10,532 nt of DNA, from assembly GCA_035263845.1 (NCBI GenBank), contig DATFQY010000151.1:1-10532 (forward strand). The letters run 5' to 3'. The DNA is from JAWOLE01 sp035263845. Its GTDB lineage: Bacteria > Acidobacteriota > Thermoanaerobaculia > UBA5066 > Gp7-AA6. Positions within the stretch are counted from its first letter, which is position 1; the number at the start of each line of letters is the position of its first letter. The notes under the pieces are model-generated. The model saw only the letters and a program-made list of their open reading frames with translations. It was not told the origin of the DNA and did no database searches. The position numbers were made by a program, and so were the translations under genes. Of this stretch, positions 1 to 6,010 are shown one piece after another.

Positions 1-706
1 CCGTCGTCACGGTCCAGGGGACCGTCGCGCCGGGAGTCACGATGGAAACGGAGCCGGGATCGTTGTTGGCCGTCCAGATCCGCGACCCGTCAAAAGCGAT
101 CCCCAGGGGAGCGCCGCCGAGGTTGCTCGCGACCGTCGCGACGGCTCCCGCCGGCTGGCTCGGGTCGATCCGGTAGAGCCGGCCAGGAGCGGTTGGCCCC
201 GTCACGAAAATGCTCCCGATCGCCACGAGCACGCCATTGGCGCCGGTCGCCCCGGTCCAGGTCTCCAGCAGCCTGCCGTCGCTTCCGCGCACGCGCGAGA
301 CCGAGTCGTCGCCGGGACTGGTCACCCAGAGATCCGCCCCGTCGGACTCGACGCACTCGGGGGCGCTTCCGACCGTGGTGAGCTTGAGGACCGAGCCGTT
401 CTGCGGAGTCCAGAACTGCTTCAACGCCGCCCTTCGGCTGCCCCGCTGCAGGAGCCTGTCCGCCGATCGCGAGAGGAAGATCGCCATCTGGAGCCGCGAT
501 ACGTTGGAAGCCGGATCGTAGGTCGTCGCCGTCGTCCCCGTGGTAATCCCCAGGGTGAAGATCTCCAGGACCTCGGGGCAGAAGCTGGTGACATCGGTGA
601 AGGGACCGCAGACGCCCAGGAGCGCGCCCGCCGCGCCCGCGAGCAGGGCGATGGACAGGACACAGACGCCCGCGAGGGCGCGGGGGCAGGGTTGGAAGAG
701 CGGCAT
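1..706 (-). CDS. Exported S-layer-homology / beta-propeller-like protein, 3' end cut off by window edge
   Basis: I translated this frame by hand from an ATG at 706 to the left edge: 235 codons with no stop, so the C-terminus is missing. Residues 1-33 form a signal peptide (short basic start, then an Ala/Leu-rich core). Residues 35-98 resemble an S-layer homology region: it opens FTDV, has LGITTGT near 52-58 and the closing pattern SRLQMAIFLSR at 70-80. Residues 110-235 contain two repeats of the YncE/NHL propeller type, each with a D-G-x-x-[IL]-W-[VT] core (DGADLWVTS at 122-130 and DGSRIWTAN at 206-214). I recall similar SLH-plus-propeller proteins as recurrent in Acidobacteriota; the function is unknown, probably cell-surface or periplasmic. 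The start lies 46 bp after the molybdoenzyme stop. The Shine-Dalgarno is weak (GAAGGGAAA). Cotranscription with the upstream genes is possible but unproven. Confidence 0.85.
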   Translation of the reverse strand, partial: MPLFQPCPRALAGVCVLSIALLAGAAGALLGVCGPFTDVTSFCPEVLEIFTLGITTGTTATTYDPASNVSRLQMAIFLSRSADRLLQRGSRRAALKQFWTPQNGSVLKLTTVGSAPECVESDGADLWVTSPGDDSVSRVRGSDGRLLETWTGATGANGVLVAIGSIFVTGPTAPGRLYRIDPSQPAGAVATVASNLGGAPLGIAFDGSRIWTANNDPGSVSIVTPGATVPWTVTT

Positions 707-752
707 CGGCGTTTCCCTTCGCAAGGAACGCGCAGGAACGGGCCCTTTGGGA

Positions 753-2948
753 TCAACCGGGCTGGATCTTCTCGATCCGGGCCAGGGCGTTGTAGTCCGG
801 CTCGCCGGAATTGGGATCGACGTGGCAGGCGGAAAGGAGAGGCATCCCTTCGGGCCAGTGGACTTCGAGGTTGCCGGCCTTGATCGGGGCGATGAAGGCG
901 GTGCCGAGGAATTCGCCGCCGTCGGAGACCAGGCGGATCGCCTCGCCGTCGGAGAGCGAGAGGGACCGGGCGTCTTCTTCGCTGACGAGGATGTCGCGGC
1001 GGCCGGCGCCCGTCAGGGGATCGGTCTCCCGCTGGACCATGGAGTTGAATTGCTTGCCGCGGCGGGTCGAGACGTGGAAGAGCCTGTCCCGGGCGGGGCG
1101 GGAGGGGAGGGGCACCTCGGCGAAGCGCGCCTTCCCGCCGGGCGTGGCGAAGCGGCCGTCGGCGTAAAGGCGCGGCCCGCCCCACTGGAACGAGTCGCCC
1201 TGCTTTGCCAGGGTCTCGATCCCGCTGTAGAGCGGAACGGCTCTCGCGATCTCCTCGCGGATCGCCGCCGTCGAAGCGAAGCGGATCTTCGCGGCCGACT
1301 CCGGCCGGGCGCGCGCGGCCGTTTCGCAGAGGACCTCCCACTCGGGCCTCGCTCCGGCGATGCGGCGGCCCGAAACCTCCGGCGAGAAGATGACGCGGCG
1401 CTCCGTCGAAGTCTCGGTGACCCCGCCCGGCGTCTCGTAGCGCGTGGCGGCGGGGAAGAGCAGGACGGTGTCGGAGGGATCGGCCAGCATCGCCGAAGAG
1501 AGAACGATGTCCTGGTGGATTCGAAGCGCGGTCTGCTCGAGCGCCCTTCGGCACCGGTCCTCGTCGGGCAGCGTCTCGAGGAAATTCCCGCCGATCATCC
1601 AGAAGACGTCGAGCCGGCCTTCCGCCGCGGCGTCGATCTGCTCGAGGGTCGCCATCCCGTGGGAGCGCGGCGTCGCGAATCCCCAGACTTCCTGCCAGCG
1701 TTCGAGCGTCGCCGCGTCGAGGCTCGGGATGCATCCGACTTCCGCGCCGCCCTGGACCCCCGAGTGGCCGCGGATCGGCGTTAACCCCGCGCCGCGCCGG
1801 GCGGGCAGGCCGCGGGCGAGGCCGACGTTGACGAGCGCGCGGATCGTGTTCACCCCGTGGGCGTGTTGCGTCAACCCCATCGCCCACACGAACTGTGCCC
1901 GCGGGTTCGCGATCAGGAGGTGCGCGAACCGGCGCATCTCCGCCCCCGGGGAGCCGCTGGCGCGCGCAAGCTCTTCCCAGCTTTGCCCCCGAACCGCCGC
2001 GGCCGCCGCCTCGAAGCCTTCGGTGTGCTCTCTGAGGAACCCTTCGTCGAGACCTCCGGCTTCCTCGAGGAGAACCTTGAAGACGCCGTTCAAGAACGCG
2101 AGATCGCCGCCGGTGTCCAGGTCGAACCAGTGGTCGGCGAGCTTCGTCCCGAAGAGAGCGCTCTCGGGGACCGACGGGATCCAGTACCGCTCGAGCCCCG
2201 GCTCGCGATACGGGTTGACGACGGCGATCTGCGCGCCGTTCTTCTTCGCGTAGTAGAGGTACTTCGTCGTGACCGGCTGGTTGTTGGGGACGTTGGAGCC
2301 GAGGAAGACGATCAGGTCCGCTTCGAGCCAGTCGCGGTAGCTGCCGGTCATCGCTCCGTGGCCGAGCATTCCCTTCATCGCGGCCGTCGAGGCGGCGTGA
2401 CAGAGGCGGGCGGAGTTGTCCACGTTGTTGGTGCCGAGAAAGCGCGCGGCCTTCTGGGCGGCGTAGTACGTCTCGTTGGGGATTCCCCGGGAGGTCAGGT
2501 AGAACGCGACGCGGTCCGGATCGGTCGAGCGAAGGCGGGACGCGGCGAGGTCGAGCGCCTCGTCCCAGGAGATCCGCCGAAACCCGCGGTCGTCCCGCCG
2601 CCGGACCATGGGCTCGGGGAGGCGGCCCATCTCGCGCAGGTCCTGGGACGACTTCCCGCGCAGGGCCTCGACGTCGGAGAGCCGCTCGAGGTCCAGCGCC
2701 GGCATCGTGTTGAGCGAGAGAAGCTCGAGGCGGACCATGCAGAGGTGCGTCCCCTCGATCGTCCAGTCGCGCATGCCGGTCGTGCCGAGGGCGCAGCCGT
2801 CGCACACGCCCTGGTTCAGGATCCGCCAGGCGAAGGGGATCTCCTTTCGGTTTTCCCAGAGGATCTTCGCCATCTCGCGGTAGTGCCGCGGCCCCATCTC
2901 TTCGAGGCCGAAGGGAATCCACGAGACGCGATGTGAGCGGCGAGACAT
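753..2948 (-). CDS. FdhF/YdeP-family molybdopterin oxidoreductase (formate dehydrogenase-like)
   Basis: A protein of 731 aa from the ATG at 2948. It matches the family of molybdopterin alpha subunits related to formate dehydrogenase H and YdeP. The most telling motif is NNVDNSARLCHA around residues 174-185: Cys183-His184 align with the Mo-ligating Cys/Sec-His pair of formate dehydrogenases, and GHGAMTGS follows. Further family motifs are TQHAHGVNT (360-368) and GHSGVQGG (394-401). The last ~110 residues look like the dinucleotide-binding domain (ending HVDPNSGEPDYNA). The N-terminus has C49-x2-C52 and C70 but lacks the third cysteine of the usual C-x2-C-x3-C 4Fe-4S pattern. There is no Tat signal, so it should be cytoplasmic. 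The likely chemistry is formate/CO2 interconversion, but YdeP-like relatives have other or unknown substrates. The frame is also open upstream to a TTG at 2981, which lies inside a palindrome. I prefer the ATG because MSRRSHRVSWIPFG looks like a family N-terminus, although no well-spaced Shine-Dalgarno precedes it. Confidence 0.88.
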   Translation of the reverse strand: MSRRSHRVSWIPFGLEEMGPRHYREMAKILWENRKEIPFAWRILNQGVCDGCALGTTGMRDWTIEGTHLCMVRLELLSLNTMPALDLERLSDVEALRGKSSQDLREMGRLPEPMVRRRDDRGFRRISWDEALDLAASRLRSTDPDRVAFYLTSRGIPNETYYAAQKAARFLGTNNVDNSARLCHAASTAAMKGMLGHGAMTGSYRDWLEADLIVFLGSNVPNNQPVTTKYLYYAKKNGAQIAVVNPYREPGLERYWIPSVPESALFGTKLADHWFDLDTGGDLAFLNGVFKVLLEEAGGLDEGFLREHTEGFEAAAAAVRGQSWEELARASGSPGAEMRRFAHLLIANPRAQFVWAMGLTQHAHGVNTIRALVNVGLARGLPARRGAGLTPIRGHSGVQGGAEVGCIPSLDAATLERWQEVWGFATPRSHGMATLEQIDAAAEGRLDVFWMIGGNFLETLPDEDRCRRALEQTALRIHQDIVLSSAMLADPSDTVLLFPAATRYETPGGVTETSTERRVIFSPEVSGRRIAGARPEWEVLCETAARARPESAAKIRFASTAAIREEIARAVPLYSGIETLAKQGDSFQWGGPRLYADGRFATPGGKARFAEVPLPSRPARDRLFHVSTRRGKQFNSMVQRETDPLTGAGRRDILVSEEDARSLSLSDGEAIRLVSDGGEFLGTAFIAPIKAGNLEVHWPEGMPLLSACHVDPNSGEPDYNALARIEKIQPG

Positions 2949-2969
2949 TCCTGAGAACGGACGAGAGGC

Positions 2970-2990
2970 GGGAGGGGGCAAGCCCCTCCC
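2970..2990. repeat. GC-rich palindrome directly behind the korB stop codon
   Basis: GGGAGGGG (2970-2977) and CCCCTCCC (2983-2990) form a perfect 8-bp inverted repeat with a 5-nt loop (GCAAG). The korB stop codon occupies 2991-2993, so on the minus-strand mRNA the hairpin begins at the base after the stop. No U-tract follows, so it is a poor intrinsic terminator. It could act as an mRNA 3'-end stabiliser, a partial attenuator between korB and the molybdoenzyme gene, or be one copy of a dispersed REP-like element. GGGGCTTGCCCC-type palindromes are familiar to me as intergenic repeats in GC-rich genomes, but no second copy was noticed here. Confidence 0.6.
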
Positions 2991-4034
2991 CTACATGAGC
3001 TCCTCCATCATCTTCTGGAGGGCTTCCCGCGGCGGGCGGACCCGCTCCAGGGGGAGGGTCGCCAGCGGCTCCTCGGGAAGGTCGAGGAGCGAGAGGAAGT
3101 CCTTCTTGGAGGGCTCGACGTAGATCAGGCCGGTCAGGAACTCGCCCTTGGCCTGCGCGTCGTGGAGCAGGTCGAAGGCCGCGTTCTTGTCGGTGGGGTC
3201 GTAGTCCTCGCGGAGCTTCTTCAGCCGGATGTGCGAGCCGTCGTGGAGCGCGACGTCCTGCGTCGTGCCCGGGTCGTAGTCGACGGCGATCTCCTCGAAG
3301 TAGGGGATGAAGCCGATCTCCTGGATCGGGATCTCGTGGTCCTTGGCCCACTTGTAGGACTTGGTTGAGTCCTCGTGGTTGTTGAACGTGACGCACGGGG
3401 AGATCACGTCGAGGAGCGCGGTGCCCCGGTGCGCGATCGCTCCCTTGAGCAGCGCGACGAGCTGCTTCATGTCCCCGGAGAAGGAGCGGGCCACGTAGGC
3501 GCAACCGAGCTCGATCGCCATGGCGCAAAGGTCGATGGCCGGCAGGTCGTTGACGACGCCGGTCTTCAGCTTCGATCCCAGGTCCGCCGTGGCCGAGAAC
3601 TGCCCCTTGGTCAGGCCGTACACGCCGTTGTTCTCGACGATGTAGATCATCGGGACGTTGCGGCGCAGCATGTGGACGAACTGGCCGGCGCCGATGGACG
3701 CCGTGTCGCCGTCGCCCGAGACCCCGATCGTCAGGAGCGTCGTGTTGGCGAGCATCGCGCCCGTCGCCACGGCGGGCATCCGGCCGTGGACCGCGTTGAA
3801 TCCGTGACCCCGGTCGGCGAAGTACGCCGTCGTCTTGGACGAGCAGCCGATGCCCGACATCTTGGCGGTCTTGTACGGCGCCACTCCCATGTCGTAGAGC
3901 GCCTGCGTGATCTGGCGCGTGATGACGTCGTGGCCGCAGCCGACGCAGAGCGTGGACTTCAACCCGCCGTACTCCTTGACGGTCAGGCCGATGCGGTTGG
4001 TGGGCGGGGCCTTGGGCTCGGCGACGGAGGACAT
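2991..4034 (-). CDS. korB: 2-oxoacid:ferredoxin oxidoreductase, beta subunit (thiamine-diphosphate-binding)
   Basis: A complete 347-aa protein. It is the catalytic half of a 2-oxoglutarate/pyruvate:ferredoxin oxidoreductase, which decarboxylates a 2-oxoacid to acyl-CoA while reducing ferredoxin, or runs in reverse to fix CO2. It has the CVGCGHD motif at 30-36, the thiamine-diphosphate/Mg site GDGDTASIG at 107-115 with ENNGVYGLTKGQ at 134-145, and SPCVTFNNH at 212-220. Cys30, Cys33, Cys64 (GIGCSS) and Cys214 are the expected ligands of the single 4Fe-4S cluster of this subunit type, so it looks functional. The ATG starts 3 nt after the korA stop with GGGAGAAG upstream, so the two are almost certainly cotranscribed. 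The LTKGQ region reads more like 2-oxoglutarate (Kor) enzymes than pyruvate enzymes, but substrate cannot be fixed from sequence alone. No separate delta (ferredoxin-type) subunit is present, as expected for two-subunit Kor enzymes. Confidence 0.95.
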   Translation of the reverse strand: MSSVAEPKAPPTNRIGLTVKEYGGLKSTLCVGCGHDVITRQITQALYDMGVAPYKTAKMSGIGCSSKTTAYFADRGHGFNAVHGRMPAVATGAMLANTTLLTIGVSGDGDTASIGAGQFVHMLRRNVPMIYIVENNGVYGLTKGQFSATADLGSKLKTGVVNDLPAIDLCAMAIELGCAYVARSFSGDMKQLVALLKGAIAHRGTALLDVISPCVTFNNHEDSTKSYKWAKDHEIPIQEIGFIPYFEEIAVDYDPGTTQDVALHDGSHIRLKKLREDYDPTDKNAAFDLLHDAQAKGEFLTGLIYVEPSKKDFLSLLDLPEEPLATLPLERVRPPREALQKMMEELM

Positions 4035-4037
4035 GGC

Positions 4038-5882
4038 TTACTTCTCCCTGGCTTGGATCCCCTCGATCACGGTCTCGGCGTCGAGCGGGAAGCCGTCGAA
4101 ATGGCGGATGGAACGGAGCTTGGCGGCCTGCGCCGGCAGCTCCAGCCTCAGGATGTCGAACATCTGGCGGTCGCGGTTCTGGTCCACGACGTAGACGCGG
4201 TCGTGCGAGTCTACGAACTGAGCGACCTCTTCGCCGAAGGGAAGCGCGCGTAACCGCAGGTAGTCGGTCGCGAACCCGCGGCGGCGAAGCAGCTCGCGCG
4301 CCTCCTCGACGGCGAAGTCCGAGGAGCCGTACGCCACGATCCCGATCCGCGAGCCGGAGCCGTTGGAGACGACCGGCTTCGTCACGAAGCGCCGGGCGGT
4401 CTCGAACTTGCGGGCCAGCCGCTCCATGTTGGCCTTGTAGTCCTCGGGTTTCTCCGTGTAGGTCGCCCGCTCGGAATGGCCGGAGCCGCGGGTGAAGTAG
4501 GTCGCCGCGATGTTGTCGATCTCTCCGGGAAGCGTCCGGTACGGGATCCCGTCTCCGTCCACGTCCCGGTAGCGGGCGAACTCCTTGAACTTCGCGATGT
4601 GCGCCTTCAGCTCCTCTTCGTTGCGGATCACCTTGCCGCGGTCGATCCCGTTCTGGGGGTAGGGGAAGGGGTCCGCCATCCAGTTGTTCATGCCGAGGTC
4701 GAGGTCGGTCATCAGGAAGACCGGCGTCTGGAACCGCTCGGCGAGGTCGAAGGCCTCGATCGCGAGCGAGTAGCACTCCTCGACGGAGCCCGGTATGAGC
4801 AGGATGTGCTTGGCGTCGCCGTGCGACAGGAAGTACGTCGAAAGGATGTCGCCTTGCATCGTCCGGGTCGGAAGACCGGTGGAGGGCCCGACCCGCTGGA
4901 CGTCCACGATGACCGCGGGGACCTCGGCGTAGTAGCCCAGCCCCACGAACTCGGCCATCAGGGAGATGCCGGGGCCGGAGGTCGTCGTCATCGAGCGCGC
5001 GCCCGCCCATCCGGCTCCCATGACCATGCCGCACGCGGCGAGCTCGTCCTCGGCCTGGACGATGGCGTACGTCGGTTTGCCCGTGACCGGGTCCTGGCGG
5101 AAACGGTGGCAGTACTCGATGACGGCCTCGGCCAGCGACGAGGAGGGCGTGATCGGGTACCAGGCGAGAACGTTGACGCCCGCCATGACGCAGCCGATGG
5201 CGGTCGCCGCGTTGCCCTCGATGATGATCTTCCCGGCCGTCTTGTTCATCCGCTCGAGGCGGTAGGGATCGGTCTTCTTCAGGTTTGCCTTGGCCCAGTC
5301 GAACCCTCCCTGGATCGCCTTCCAGTTGATCTCGACCGCCTTCTCCTTGTTCTTGAACTGGCGGGCGACGGCCTTGTGGATCTCCTCCATCTCGATGTCG
5401 AGGAGCCACGCGGCCACGCCGACGTAGATCATGTTGACCGCGAGGCGGCGAAGCTTTCCGTCGTGGACCAAGTCCAGGACGAGCTTGGAAAACGGGACGG
5501 GGTAGAAGTGGACGTCATCCCGCATCGTGTTGAGCTTCAGGTTCTCCTCGTAGATGACCGCGGCGCCCGGGTGGACCGTCCGGATGTCCTCGTGGGCGGT
5601 CTCCGGGTTCATGCAGATCAGCACGCCGATGTCCCGCCGCCGCGCGATGAATCCCTCCTTCGAGGCCCGGACCGTGAACCAGGTCGGAAGGCCCTGGATG
5701 TTGGAGGGAAAGAGGTTCTTGCCCGAGACGGGGATCCCCATCTGGAAGATCGCCCGCATCAGGATGTTGTTGGACGACATGCTGCCCGACCCGTTGGCCG
5801 TGGCCACGTGGATCGAGAAGTCGTTGACGACGCTCGAGCGGCTGTCCTGCTCGAGGTCCTTCTCTTCGAGAACCGTGCTCAC
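4038..5882 (-). CDS. korA: 2-oxoacid:acceptor oxidoreductase, fused gamma-alpha subunit
   Basis: A 614-aa protein starting with GTG at 5882, preceded by a good Shine-Dalgarno (AAAGGAG, about 8 nt upstream). Residues ~20-205 are the gamma domain. It opens DFSIHVATANGSGS and includes PSNIQGLPTWFTVRAS near 59-74. The alpha domain follows, with the substrate/thiamine-side motif YPITPSSS (242-249), AEDELAACGMVMGAGWAGARS (around 277-297), GPSTGLPTRTMQGD (332-345), and a C-terminal domain with VVDQNRDRQMF (565-575). Gamma-alpha fusion with a separate beta subunit is the standard layout of two-subunit Kor enzymes such as the actinobacterial KorAB, and the length is normal. It pairs with the beta subunit gene immediately downstream to form the oxygen-tolerant or anaerobic 2-oxoacid:ferredoxin oxidoreductase in the cytoplasm. 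It is the first gene of the minus-strand unit and faces the divergent regulatory region. Substrate (2-oxoglutarate most likely) is inferred. Confidence 0.95.
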   Translation of the reverse strand: MSTVLEEKDLEQDSRSSVVNDFSIHVATANGSGSMSSNNILMRAIFQMGIPVSGKNLFPSNIQGLPTWFTVRASKEGFIARRRDIGVLICMNPETAHEDIRTVHPGAAVIYEENLKLNTMRDDVHFYPVPFSKLVLDLVHDGKLRRLAVNMIYVGVAAWLLDIEMEEIHKAVARQFKNKEKAVEINWKAIQGGFDWAKANLKKTDPYRLERMNKTAGKIIIEGNAATAIGCVMAGVNVLAWYPITPSSSLAEAVIEYCHRFRQDPVTGKPTYAIVQAEDELAACGMVMGAGWAGARSMTTTSGPGISLMAEFVGLGYYAEVPAVIVDVQRVGPSTGLPTRTMQGDILSTYFLSHGDAKHILLIPGSVEECYSLAIEAFDLAERFQTPVFLMTDLDLGMNNWMADPFPYPQNGIDRGKVIRNEEELKAHIAKFKEFARYRDVDGDGIPYRTLPGEIDNIAATYFTRGSGHSERATYTEKPEDYKANMERLARKFETARRFVTKPVVSNGSGSRIGIVAYGSSDFAVEEARELLRRRGFATDYLRLRALPFGEEVAQFVDSHDRVYVVDQNRDRQMFDILRLELPAQAAKLRSIRHFDGFPLDAETVIEGIQAREK

Positions 5883-5920
5883 CAGATCACTCCTTTAGCG
5901 TGTGTTCGAATCCCGTCAGC

Positions 5921-5965
5921 CGGAACCGCGGATCATACCAAATGGGCCGGGAAACAGCGGTTCCG
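5921..5965. promoter_or_regulatory. Candidate operator: 9-bp inverted repeat in the divergent korA / peptidase region
   Basis: CGGAACCGC at 5921-5929 is exactly inverted as GCGGTTCCG at 5957-5965. Each arm contains an 8-bp palindrome of its own, CGGAACCG (5921-5928) and CGGTTCCG (5958-5965), with centres 37 bp apart, about 3.5 helical turns. The pair brackets the extended -10-like element that faces korA. That arrangement would suit two dimeric sites for a regulator of either divergent unit. No regulator gene is adjacent. In GC-rich DNA CGG-N2-CCG can occur by chance, so this is a candidate only. Confidence 0.35.
5932..5940 (-). promoter_or_regulatory. Extended -10-like promoter element for korAB
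   Basis: Reading the minus strand, TGG-TATGAT gives TGn plus a hexamer one mismatch from TATAAT, about 50 nt upstream of the korA GTG. It is an AT-rich exception in GC-rich DNA. No convincing -35 box (TTGACA-like) sits 16-18 bp upstream, which extended -10 promoters can tolerate. The predicted transcript start would be near 5925, leaving a 5' leader of about 40 nt that contains the AAAGGAG ribosome-binding site. Confidence 0.35.
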
Positions 5966-6010
5966 CGCCGCGTCATCGCAGCGCTTAGAATTCAAGGGGA
6001 GGTTCGAAGA

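Noticed and set aside
707..752. Small direct repeats (CGTTCCT twice) and a CCC-AAA-GGG dyad behind the molybdoenzyme stop as a terminator
   Set aside because: The stem is only 3 bp and no U-tract follows, so I do not call a terminator here.
2949..2981. TTG at 2981 as the start of the molybdoenzyme
   Set aside because: It lies inside the palindrome and the extra residues (a Pro-rich stretch) do not look like family sequence. It is kept as an alternative because a GGAGG-like run does precede it.
421..5409. A stop-free minus-strand frame of about 5 kb running across korA, korB and the molybdoenzyme gene
   Set aside because: Its translation is Arg/Gly/Pro/Asp-rich with no domain and no motif. 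It lies in another frame over three clearly recognised genes, a common effect of GC-rich codon use.
5986..5991. TAGAAT as a -10 box for the peptidase gene
   Set aside because: A transcript starting about 7 nt downstream would begin inside the strong Shine-Dalgarno at 5994-6002, and no matching -35 was seen.
5900..6010. An upstream start for the peptidase (GTG 5900 or ATG 5942)
   Set aside because: Neither has a Shine-Dalgarno and both would place up to 37 extra residues before a clear signal peptide. ATG 6011 has a strong, well-spaced site.
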